64,000 nt of DNA, taken from the NCBI GenBank assembly GCA_963771005.1, contig CAVYRO010000002.1:620001-684000 (forward strand). The letters run 5' to 3'. Shown here piece after piece: positions 55,782 through 64,000 of the stretch. Origin of the DNA: DASQZK01 sp963771005. GTDB lineage: Bacteria; Bacteroidota; Bacteroidia; Bacteroidales; GCA-2748055. The notes below the pieces were generated by a model. It ran no database searches, was not told the origin of the DNA, and saw nothing but the letters and a program-made list of their open reading frames with translations. Position numbers and translations under genes: made by a program. The first letter of the stretch is position 1. Each line of letters begins with the position of its first letter.

Positions 55782-58700
55782 ATGCAAAAAAATCATACTA
55801 ATGTATTCTTGAAGGGTAGACGTTCAATCAATACCTTTTTGCGATTGAAATTATACGTCTTGATTCTGCTTTTCTTTGTGACTTTGGCTTCGGCAAAAAG
55901 TTACTGCGCTTCAATCGAATTACAGCAAACGGTTGTCACAGGAACCGTGACCAATCAGCAAGGACAGCCGGAAATAGGAGCTACCGTAGTTGTTAAGGGA
56001 ACAACAATTGGTACTATTACTGATTCAAATGGTAAATATACCTTAGCTAATGTTCCTGCAAATGCCACATTAGTATTTTCCTTTGTCGGTATGGCTACAC
56101 AGGAAATTCAGCTAAATGGCAGAACTCAGATTGATATTGTAATGCAGGAATCAGTCTCATCTTTAAACGAGGTTATAGTTGTTGGTTATGGCACTCAAAA
56201 GAAGGCTAGTGTTGTAGGGGCTATTTCTCAAACCTCGAATGATGAGCTTAAAAAGTCAGGGGATCTTCCCAATCTTGCTCAGTCTTTGCAAGGGAAACTA
56301 CCTGGGGTAATTACACAAACTTCTTCAGGAGCGCCCGGTGGTACCGCAAGAGGAGGCAGCGCGACACAAATTTATATCAGGGGACAGAATACCTGGAATG
56401 GCGCCCAGCCATTAGTTCTTGTTGACGGTATTGAAAGAGATATAGACAATGTTGACATTTCAGAGGTTCAAAATGTTTCAGTATTAAAAGATGCCTCTGC
56501 AACTGCAGTTTTTGGGGTTAGAGGAGCAAATGGTGTTATATTGATAACTACAAAAAGAGGTACATTGGGTAAGCCTAAAATATCATTTACTTATAACGTC
56601 GTTGGACAACAGGTTTCAAAAATACCCAGACCGTATGAATCTTATAAAGCCATTATGTTAATGAACCAGTCTATTGAGCGTGAAGTTACCCGAAACCCGG
56701 CTTCATGGTTGGATTACACCCCTTACCAGCTAGCTTTAAGGTATAAGAAACCGCAACTTCCTGAATATGTTGAAATATATCCGAATGTTGATTGGCAAAA
56801 AGCCATGCTGAAGAAGACGGGTTATTCTCATCATGCTACCTTGGATGTACAGGGAGGAACAAATTTTGTCAGGTATTTTGGGTCCTTATCTTATTTGTAT
56901 CAAGGGGACATGTTGAAATATTATGATAATCACAAAAGTTACAACCCCAGCAACAACTTTAACCGTATTAATTTCAGAAATAATCTTGATTTTAAACTGA
57001 CCGGTACTACTACCCTGAGTGTAGATTTAGCGGGATATTACAGTATCAGAAATTCAGGATATAACTGGTATAATCTTAAAGTGGGAACTGATAATTGGAC
57101 GTGGAATGCGTTATATGCACTGGCTCCCACCGTGTTTCTACCTATATACTCCGATGGTTACTGGGGGTATGATCCTAGGATAGGGTCTGATGAAAATTCT
57201 ATAGCACTAGCTTGGAATGGGGGATTATTACAAGACCGGAAAATCAATATGAATTCTGATTTTGTCCTGGAACAAAAGCTCGATTTTATTATTCCGGGAT
57301 TGAGCGCTAAAGCAAAGTTTTCATTTGACAGTAATATTTTATCTGAAGGTGGAATTTATGATGGCGCTACCGGCGTCGATATTTCTTCTGGTAATGTCCG
57401 GTTAAAAGTCATCAATAATTCATTGTATACCGGCCCTGATCAGGATCCCAGCGAATATACTACATATTATCCGGTGGGAGGAAAGAATCAGTTTGACTGG
57501 GTGCCCAAACCCTGGACAATCAAACCCGAAGTAATCGGGGCTGCAGAATATCAATCCGGCTCTTCAATTCCGGTTGACAGGAGTACAAATTACCAGTTTC
57601 AGTTAAATTATGATCACGAATTTGGTTCGCATGCAGTAACAGCATTAGGGATGGTAAAGCGGGAACAATATGCATATGGAAATGAGTTTCAGCATTTTCG
57701 CGAAGACTGGGTATTCCGTACAACGTATAATTACGCCGAAAAATATTTATTTGAAGCAAACGGAGCCTATAATGGATCGGAACAATTTGGGCCTGGTTAT
57801 CGTTTCCATTTCTTTCCTTCGGTTGCCGGGGGATGGATTGTAACAAATGAAAACTTCTTTCATCAAAGCTGGCTCGCCTGGGTCAACCGATTAAAAATTC
57901 GCTATAGTATGGGGATGGTAGGTAATGACCTGGTGAGTGGAAAAAGATGGTTGTATTCATCACAATATAGTTATGGAGGTTCAGCCATGCTTAATGAGGA
58001 TCCCCACGGTACAAGTCCTTATACATGGTACACTGAATCAGCAGTTGGCAATCCTGATCTCCATTGGGAAAAAGCCCTGAAGAAAGATTTAGGTATAGAA
58101 ATGGGATTATTAAATAACTTAATATCAATAATGTATGACTATTTCACTGAGAACAGGACTGACATTTTAATTGCCGGATCTGACAGGACTATACCTCCAT
58201 TTTTTGGTGCCACTCCGCCAAGCGCTAACCTGGGAGCCATATATTCAAACGGGCATGAATTAGAGGTTAGATTAGATAAAAGATTTGAAGATGGTTTTCA
58301 TTTATGGAGTTCTTCTGCTTTAACCCATACTCAAAATAAGATATTAAAAAGGGATGATCCACCATTGACGCCATCATATTTAAAGGCAGAAGGTTATACT
58401 ATCGGCCAGATTCGAACACAGCAGACCGCAGGCTTTATGAATAACTGGGATGATGTATATGCAAGCACCCCCTATACAGCGGGAGACCAACTAAAGCAAC
58501 CGGGTTATTATAATCTTCTTGATTTTGAACCGGATGGTATAATGAAATCTGAAGATGCAGCGCCCTATGGTTACTCAGCTGTGCCCCAAAACACCTTAGA
58601 TTTTTCAGTCGGTGCCGATTATAAAGGGTTTAGTTTAATGGTTGAATTTTATGGCGTAAATAATTCGTCCCAACAACGTCAACTATACACATGGTATAAA

Positions 58701-59069
58701 AATACAGAACTTTATTTTGACTATTATGCAGATTATTGGTCTAAAGATAATGAAAATGCATCGTATCCTCTTCTCCCACCATGGAATGCAACATCTATGC
58801 CTACCGGACAAACTTATATTGCTGATGCGTCCTACCTCAGGTTGAAAAATGTTAATATTGGTTATACATTTCAGAACCAGTGGGTTAAAAAGGCCGGGAT
58901 GACAGGCTTAAAGATTTACCTTAACGGGAACAATCTTAAGTTCTGGTCAAAACTTCCTGATGACAGAGAGTCTGTTCTCGAAGATGCTGTAGCTGGGGGT
59001 GGAATCTCAGTAAGGGGAACCTACCCTACTGTTAAACGTTTTACACTTGGTGTTAATTTAACTTTTTAG
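55782..59069 (+). CDS. susC: SusC-family TonB-dependent transporter
   Basis: Outer-membrane glycan importer of 1095 residues. A long signal region (KLYVLILLFFVTLASAKSYC) is followed by a carboxypeptidase-like regulatory domain (~residues 50-125: TGTVTNQQGQPEIGATVVVK, VFSFVGMATQEI). The plug (~135-260) has EVIVVGYGTQKKASVVGAIS, LVLVDGIERDIDNVD and ANGVILITTKRG. The rest is the 22-strand barrel, ending in FTLGVNLTF with a terminal Phe for Bam recognition. Followed after 12 bases by its SusD partner. Full length, no disruption. The substrate is likely to be the glycan handled by the upstream lipoproteins, but sequence does not tell. Confidence 0.95.
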   Translation: MQKNHTNVFLKGRRSINTFLRLKLYVLILLFFVTLASAKSYCASIELQQTVVTGTVTNQQGQPEIGATVVVKGTTIGTITDSNGKYTLANVPANATLVFSFVGMATQEIQLNGRTQIDIVMQESVSSLNEVIVVGYGTQKKASVVGAISQTSNDELKKSGDLPNLAQSLQGKLPGVITQTSSGAPGGTARGGSATQIYIRGQNTWNGAQPLVLVDGIERDIDNVDISEVQNVSVLKDASATAVFGVRGANGVILITTKRGTLGKPKISFTYNVVGQQVSKIPRPYESYKAIMLMNQSIEREVTRNPASWLDYTPYQLALRYKKPQLPEYVEIYPNVDWQKAMLKKTGYSHHATLDVQGGTNFVRYFGSLSYLYQGDMLKYYDNHKSYNPSNNFNRINFRNNLDFKLTGTTTLSVDLAGYYSIRNSGYNWYNLKVGTDNWTWNALYALAPTVFLPIYSDGYWGYDPRIGSDENSIALAWNGGLLQDRKINMNSDFVLEQKLDFIIPGLSAKAKFSFDSNILSEGGIYDGATGVDISSGNVRLKVINNSLYTGPDQDPSEYTTYYPVGGKNQFDWVPKPWTIKPEVIGAAEYQSGSSIPVDRSTNYQFQLNYDHEFGSHAVTALGMVKREQYAYGNEFQHFREDWVFRTTYNYAEKYLFEANGAYNGSEQFGPGYRFHFFPSVAGGWIVTNENFFHQSWLAWVNRLKIRYSMGMVGNDLVSGKRWLYSSQYSYGGSAMLNEDPHGTSPYTWYTESAVGNPDLHWEKALKKDLGIEMGLLNNLISIMYDYFTENRTDILIAGSDRTIPPFFGATPPSANLGAIYSNGHELEVRLDKRFEDGFHLWSSSALTHTQNKILKRDDPPLTPSYLKAEGYTIGQIRTQQTAGFMNNWDDVYASTPYTAGDQLKQPGYYNLLDFEPDGIMKSEDAAPYGYSAVPQNTLDFSVGADYKGFSLMVEFYGVNNSSQQRQLYTWYKNTELYFDYYADYWSKDNENASYPLLPPWNATSMPTGQTYIADASYLRLKNVNIGYTFQNQWVKKAGMTGLKIYLNGNNLKFWSKLPDDRESVLEDAVAGGGISVRGTYPTVKRFTLGVNLTF

Positions 59070-59081
59070 GAGCATATAACT

Positions 59082-60875
59082 ATGAAAATTATTAAAATAA
59101 AATACAGACAAATTTTAATTATCAGTATCGTGATGTTGGGGCTGTTTTCAGGGTCCTGTGAGAAGTACCTCGACAAGGCTCCTTCCTCTGATATCATTGA
59201 GAATGATGTATTCGGAAACTTTATCAGTTTCCAGGGATTTGTTGAGGAGTTGTATAATTGTGTTGTGAATTATCCTTCGGCAGAGGTTCCTTGTCATTAT
59301 CTGTTTGGTGATGAGACTCTGTACAATTCTCCCTTATCTTTTGACTTGGGAGATTACTGGTTTCAGCGCGATCTTTTTTATTCAGATAGCTACAGCACTG
59401 TCAATGCACCACGTGCTAAGAGAATATGGCCCCTTTGCTGGTATGGAATCAGGAAAGCAAATATAGCCATAAGTAAAATAAATTTAATGACTGAGGGTAC
59501 CCAGGAAGAGAAAGATCTTATAAAAGGACAGGCTTTGTTTTTTCGAGGCTGGTTTTATTTTGAGTTAATGCGTTATTGGGGAGGGATGCCATACATCGAC
59601 ATTGCATTGCCTGCAGATGCTGAATTAAATTTACCCAGGCTAAGCTATCGGGAAACCGCATTAAAAGCAGCCAAAGATTTTAAAGATGCTGCAGCATTAT
59701 TGCCGGTAAACTGGGACGACACACAAGCAGGTCAGGCTACATTGGGAGATAATCGTCAGCGTATTTCGAAAGTATGGGCTCTGGCATACGAAGGAAAAGA
59801 CCTGCTGTTTGCAGCCAGCCCGATGATGAATCAGGAATCGACAGGAAATTCGTCTTATGATGCCGACCTGTGTAAATCAGCTGCGGATGCGTTTGCTCAA
59901 GCTTTGAGTGTCTGTGATCAGTCAGGAGCTTATCAGCTTCAATCCTGGGATACCTGGACAGATAATTTTTGGGTTGTGTCTCCGGAAAATACCGTTAGGC
60001 CAGGGGGAACAGAGGTGATAATGAATCAACCGGTTTATGGATATCTTAATGTGAGATGGAGTCAGGTACTGCAAACTGTACCTCCTCAAATGGGAGCCGG
60101 TAACGGTAAGGTTGAAGTACCAACCAATAATTACATAAAAAATTATAGAATGGCTAACGGATTACCTATTGAAGATCCGAATTCCGGTTATGATCCTAAT
60201 GATCCCTGGACTAATCGTGAACCACGTTTTTATAAAGATATTGTAGTTGATGGTGATAAATTGGTAGAAAATGCTGCAGCAGGAAGTGACCAATTTGCAC
60301 AATTGTACACCGGGGGGCGTCACCGGGTTGGAAGCCAGGCCAGTGTTACGGGCTATTATTATAAGAGGATTTCTCCGATTGGATGTAACCAATGGGATAA
60401 GTTGTATGATAATTTCCAGGCTTATGTACCATTTTTACGTCTCGCAGATGTTTATCTGATGTATGCTGAAGCAGTGCTTCAGGGTTACGGATCAGCCTCA
60501 AGTAGCGTATCGGGAAGCATTACAGCAGAACAGGCTGTCAATATTATCAGGAACCGTGCCCAACTGCCCAACCTTACAAGCAGTTATACAGATACAAAAG
60601 ATGCTTTCATGGGAGCAATTATTCGTGAGCGGGCCGTAGAACTTGCATTTGAAGGAGAACGCTGGTGTGATTTGCGAAGATGGAATCTTTCAGGTGATCC
60701 CCGTTACCTGGATAAAACTGCAATAGAATTTGATAGAGGAACTGACGGAAAACCTACGAATATTAGAGAAAGAGTAATTGTAACCCGAACAGTTGAAAAA
60801 AAACATAATTGGTTGCCAATACAAACTAGTTTTACAGAAATTTATGCAGGATTTCCTCAAAATCCCGGGTGGTAG
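59082..60875 (+). CDS. susD: SusD/RagB-family glycan-binding lipoprotein
   Basis: Surface lid of the SusC transporter, 597 residues. The lipobox Cys is in LGLFSGSCEKYLDKAP. The early SusD_N part (DVFGNFISFQGFVEELYNCV) and TPR helices (KDLIKGQALFFRGWFYFELM) are present. So are the C-terminal RagB/SusD domain (QAYVPFLRLADVYLMYAEAV, NIIRNRAQLPNL) and RERAVELAFEGERWCDLRRW, all classic blocks. Complete and in the usual SusC-SusD order. The stop overlaps an upstream extension of the next frame, but the next gene properly starts at 60908. Confidence 0.95.
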   Translation: MKIIKIKYRQILIISIVMLGLFSGSCEKYLDKAPSSDIIENDVFGNFISFQGFVEELYNCVVNYPSAEVPCHYLFGDETLYNSPLSFDLGDYWFQRDLFYSDSYSTVNAPRAKRIWPLCWYGIRKANIAISKINLMTEGTQEEKDLIKGQALFFRGWFYFELMRYWGGMPYIDIALPADAELNLPRLSYRETALKAAKDFKDAAALLPVNWDDTQAGQATLGDNRQRISKVWALAYEGKDLLFAASPMMNQESTGNSSYDADLCKSAADAFAQALSVCDQSGAYQLQSWDTWTDNFWVVSPENTVRPGGTEVIMNQPVYGYLNVRWSQVLQTVPPQMGAGNGKVEVPTNNYIKNYRMANGLPIEDPNSGYDPNDPWTNREPRFYKDIVVDGDKLVENAAAGSDQFAQLYTGGRHRVGSQASVTGYYYKRISPIGCNQWDKLYDNFQAYVPFLRLADVYLMYAEAVLQGYGSASSSVSGSITAEQAVNIIRNRAQLPNLTSSYTDTKDAFMGAIIRERAVELAFEGERWCDLRRWNLSGDPRYLDKTAIEFDRGTDGKPTNIRERVIVTRTVEKKHNWLPIQTSFTEIYAGFPQNPGW

Positions 60876-60907
60876 GTCATTTAATAATAATATTAAAATC
60901 TTATAAA

Positions 60908-61609
60908 ATGAAGAAAAGATATTTCCAAATATTAATTTTTCTCAGTTTGGCCATCTTATTTCTCCCTGTAAATATTATAGCCCAGGAGGTGGAGAATGCA
61001 AATGTTATTACAATCAATTCAGTAGTAAAAAATGAGAATGGTAATCCGATCAGTGGAGCAATGGTTTATAGTAACGAGGGTGCTATAGTTGCAACAACTG
61101 ATACTTCAGGTAAATTTAGTATTACGGTGCCCGTTCAAACAGACCTGTTGATTGAATCAGATGGTTATGAATCGGCCCTTATTGAGGCAGGAAGACTTTC
61201 AGGCATGAATGAGTTTTTATTAAAACCTTCCGTGTTCATGTATAGGGAAAAAGATGAAGTTAATATTGCTTATGGAACGGTTAAAAAAGGTGATCTTGTT
61301 AACGCTGTCAGCGTAGTGGATCCCAAAGAGATTCTTAAATACGATAATATTGAAGGTATTGCCAGTGCTTTAAATGGCCGGGTTCCCGGATTATTAGGCA
61401 GTTCCAACATACGTGGTTTAGGTAATGCATTGTTTATTGTTGATGGATTTCCGCGTGATATAAGTACCATTAATTTCTCAGAAGTTGACCAGATCACGGT
61501 TTTGAAAGACATAAATTCAACGATAATGTACGGCAGCGCAGCTGTTAATGGGGTAGTTTTGATAACAACGAAAAGAGGAAGCGCATTTAAGATGGTCAGC
61601 GATATTTAA
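60908..61609 (+). pseudogene. Second SusC, truncated after the plug domain
   Basis: The N-terminal ~230 residues of a different SusC-like protein, starting at the ATG at 60908 with a signal peptide (LIFLSLAILFLPVNIIAQ). A regulatory beta domain (SVVKNENGNPISGAMVYSNE) and plug blocks (VSVVDPKEILKYDNIEGIAS, NALFIVDGFPRDIST, VNGVVLITTKRG) follow. The frame stops at 61609 because SusD sequence begins around 61590; the whole beta-barrel (~750 codons) is missing. A deletion has joined this gene to its downstream susD. Confidence 0.88.
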
Positions 61610-62363
61610 TCCTGTATCGGAATGGGATAGATCCATTTCATCAATTTTATACATCAATAAATTTTTAAGTATCGTCGATACGGTTCCCTGGAAATCGACT
61701 GATGAGGTCGAAAATCAGTTGTTCATCCAACGTCTCAAAGGGGAGGCCTATGCCTTAAGAGGTTTGTTTGAATATAATCTATTAGTTACCGTTGGAGGGA
61801 TTGGCTCAAATGGCGAATTACTCGGAATTCCAATTTATGATAAATTCGTTGCCGTTGATGGAACCTTTAATGTTCCCAGAGCAAATTTCACTGAGTCGAT
61901 AAATCAGATATATTCCGATTATGATAAGGCACTTGAATATCTTGTAATGGACGATTTTAAGAACATTACCAGTGTGGATGAACTTCCTCCCGGAATGACG
62001 GGGGTTACGCCAAGCGAGTATAATGAAGTTTTTGGTAACGTTGCTAATCAACGCATTGACGGCCGTATCGTAAAAGCTATGAAAGCCCGAGTTGCTTTAT
62101 TGGCAGCCAGTCCTGCCTATAATCCTGGTGATGATCTGGCTTTATGGGAAACCACAGCGAATTACGCCGGCGCTTCTATTATAAGTGCCGGGGGAATTGC
62201 CTCCCTTGATCCCGATGGAAACAATTTTTTTAATTCATCATTAGTTGATAAAGTTAAATTGCCCAATATTGACCAACCGGAGATGATTTGGAGACAAGCA
62301 TCCAACAATATTAATACATGGGAGGGAAATAATTTCCCACCATCATTATTTGGTAATGGTCGT

Positions 62364-63672
62364 CACTAGTGTCCGGTTAAGATTTGTCCAAAGATGTTTA
62401 ATATACTTATACACAGCACACTACAGCGTTTTAAAAATTTTACGACTTGAAATCTTAATTTCGCTCATTTAAATATTTGAGCGAAAATGTATACAGGAAA
62501 AACAATATTTGCACAGTTGATGACATTTATGCCAGAATATGAGTTCCAGAAGTGTGTCGATCATTACCAAGGCGACTATCGAGTAAGAAAACTTACTTGT
62601 CGGGAGCATTTCCTTGTGATGAGTTTTGCCCAACTCACCGGTCGAGAAAGCCTTCGTGATATTGAAAACTGTCTGACTGCTTTTTCTGGCAAGTTATATC
62701 ACTCGGGTTTCAGCAAACCAGTTTCCAGATCTACTCTTGCTGATGCTAATGAGAAAAGGAACTGGCGCATTTATGCTGACTTCGCTCAAATCCTGATTAA
62801 ACAGGCAAGGCCGCTTTACATCGAGGATAACGACTTCAGGGTTGATCTTGATAATATGGTCTACGCATTTGACAGCACCACCATTGACTTGTGTCTTAGT
62901 CTGTATCCTTGGGCAAAATTCCACCATCAAAAGGGTGCAATAAAGATGCATACCTTACTGGATCTCCGAGGATCCATTCCTGTTTTCATTGACATCACCG
63001 AAGGTTCTGTTCATGACGTTAACTTACTGGATGTGATGCCTATTGAGCCGGGGTCTTATTACATCATGGATAAGGGATACATTGATTTTCATCGGCTGTA
63101 TTCCCTTTTTCATCAGGCTCATGCATTCTTTGTTATGAGAGCAAAGGATAATCTAAAATGTGAAGTGATTTCCTCTGCATATGTTGACAAAGATGCAGGC
63201 TTGATAAGTGACCAGATAGTGAAATTGACCGGGTATAAATCCTCTAAATCTTATCCCGACAAATTCCGGTTGGTTATTTACGAAGACTATGCCACTAACA
63301 CTGTTTACCCCTTTATGACCAATGATTTTGAACTCCCCGCTCTGTCTATCGCAGAGCTTTACCGGGAACGTTGGAAAATCGAACTCTTTTTCAAATGGAT
63401 CAAACAGCATTTGCATATTAAGGCATTCTATGGCACCAGTCAAAACGCCGTTTCCTGCCAGATATGGATAGCAACCTGCACATATTTGCTGATTGCAATC
63501 GCCAAGAAAAAATTAAATCTGGCAATAACTCTGTACACATTCGCTCAAACATTGGGTCTTACTCTGTTTGAAAAGACCCCTATCAAAGAACTTTTTAACA
63601 ATAGAAACTTTTTCAATAATCTGTCCGATGAAAATCAATTATCATTATGGGATTCTTAACCGGACACTAGTG
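62364..63672 (+). mobile_element. Complete IS4-family insertion sequence
   Basis: 1309 bp with perfect 19-bp inverted ends CACTAGTGTCCGGTTAAGA and a 9-bp target duplication AATGGTCGT (62355-62363 and 63673-63681). It encodes one intact transposase. The parent of the MITE at 47634 and the deleted copy at 22925. Confidence 0.96.
62487..63659 (+). CDS. IS4-family transposase
   Basis: A 390-residue DDE transposase. First Asp in YAFDSTTIDL (~residue 131), second in YYIMDKGYIDFHRLY (~195), and the IS4 signature Y-(2)-R-(3)-E-(6)-K as YRERWKIELFFKWIKQH (~295-311). N-terminal DNA-binding part LTCREHFLVMSFAQLTGRES. All catalytic residues are present and the frame is intact, so it should be active. 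The stop codon (TAA) lies inside the right terminal repeat. Confidence 0.95.
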   Translation: MYTGKTIFAQLMTFMPEYEFQKCVDHYQGDYRVRKLTCREHFLVMSFAQLTGRESLRDIENCLTAFSGKLYHSGFSKPVSRSTLADANEKRNWRIYADFAQILIKQARPLYIEDNDFRVDLDNMVYAFDSTTIDLCLSLYPWAKFHHQKGAIKMHTLLDLRGSIPVFIDITEGSVHDVNLLDVMPIEPGSYYIMDKGYIDFHRLYSLFHQAHAFFVMRAKDNLKCEVISSAYVDKDAGLISDQIVKLTGYKSSKSYPDKFRLVIYEDYATNTVYPFMTNDFELPALSIAELYRERWKIELFFKWIKQHLHIKAFYGTSQNAVSCQIWIATCTYLLIAIAKKKLNLAITLYTFAQTLGLTLFEKTPIKELFNNRNFFNNLSDENQLSLWDS

Positions 63673-64000
63673 AATGGTCGTATTAATCCGACAAAGAACC
63701 TTGTTGATGCTTTCCCAATGCAAAACGGGTATCCGATAACTGACCCGTCTAGCCTGTATGATCCTTCTAATCCCTATGCTAACCGTGATCCCAGACTCGA
63801 CCTGTACATTGTTTATAATGGCAGTTCATTGAAAGGAGAAACAATTTTGACAGGTGTTGGGGGCGGTAGTAATGCTAAGGACTCTTTACAAAATTCAACC
63901 CGCACAGGTTATTATTTGAGAAAAATGTTAAGAGAAGATGTCAACATGAATCCTAATTCTACAAATACCAAGAAACATTATAGTGTATATATGCGGTACA

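Larger units (their letters stand above)
61590..64000 (+). pseudogene. Second SusD, 5'-truncated and split by an IS4-family element
   Basis: SusD-type sequence without signal peptide. From ~61590 the frame reads RWSAIFNPVSEWDRSISSIL, RLKGEAYALRGLFEYNLLVT, AMKARVALLAASPAYNPGDD and FPPSLFGNGR. It is then interrupted by the IS at 62364-63672. After the IS and one copy of the 9-bp duplication are removed it continues in frame: INPTKNLVDAFPMQNGYPIT, DPSNPYANRDPRLDLYIV, RTGYYLRKM to the window edge. Two events broke it: the SusC/SusD deletion and the IS. Confidence 0.9.

Overview
The window looks like a chromosomal segment of an uncultured or environmental Bacteroidota, most likely of the order Bacteroidales. 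The evidence is a set of SusC/SusD outer-membrane pairs, type IX secretion C-terminal sorting domains, TAnnTTTG-type promoter boxes, the rny / 6S RNA / zapA gene order, and IS4, IS66 and tandem tyrosine-recombinase elements of Bacteroidota type. No rRNA operon or CRISPR array is visible.

Region 1 (1-13.6 kb) is core chromosome: RNase Y (cut by the left edge), a 6S RNA, zapA and its coiled-coil partner, an M23 peptidase adjoining anmK, an iron alcohol dehydrogenase, a C69 dipeptidase, rplS, an AsmA-family protein, and the ResB/CcsA cytochrome c maturation pair. It ends at tRNA-Arg(ACG). All reading frames here are intact and the DNA is visibly richer in G+C than what follows.

Region 2 (13.6-55.6 kb) is accessory DNA that starts within about 16 bases of the tRNA. 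A decayed large serine recombinase is followed by a frameshifted MFS transporter, then a periplasmic sugar-oxidising operon (gluconate 2-dehydrogenase subunit 3-like protein, nine-heme cytochrome c, GMC flavoprotein). Next come a secreted beta-helix protein and a stretch of gene and IS debris. After that is a catabolic cluster: creatinase-like M24 protein, creatininase-family protein, mutarotase-like protein, MFS transporter, a 990-residue glycosidase-like lipoprotein, a two-domain esterase and a racemase. It is followed by an AraC regulator, sugar porter, ketol-isomerase, class II aldolase, FGGY kinase and GH27 alpha-galactosidase. The cluster closes with a PQQ-dehydrogenase carrying a heme c and a DoxX/TIM-barrel fusion protein.

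Together these genes suggest uptake and breakdown of a galactoside-containing or otherwise decorated glycan. One arm would be periplasmic oxidation feeding the respiratory chain and the other cytoplasmic isomerase-kinase-aldolase catabolism. The sugar itself cannot be read from sequence.

Region 3 (47.6-64 kb) is heavily reworked by mobile DNA. A 210-bp MITE, a complete IS66 copy inserted in a type IX-secreted beta-helix gene, a truncated second IS66, and remnants of tandem tyrosine recombinases precede an intact SusC/SusD pair. A second SusC/SusD pair follows that has lost its centre by deletion and whose SusD is also split by a full-length IS4-family element. Three of the insertions keep perfect target-site duplications, so the original genes can be reconstructed by eye.
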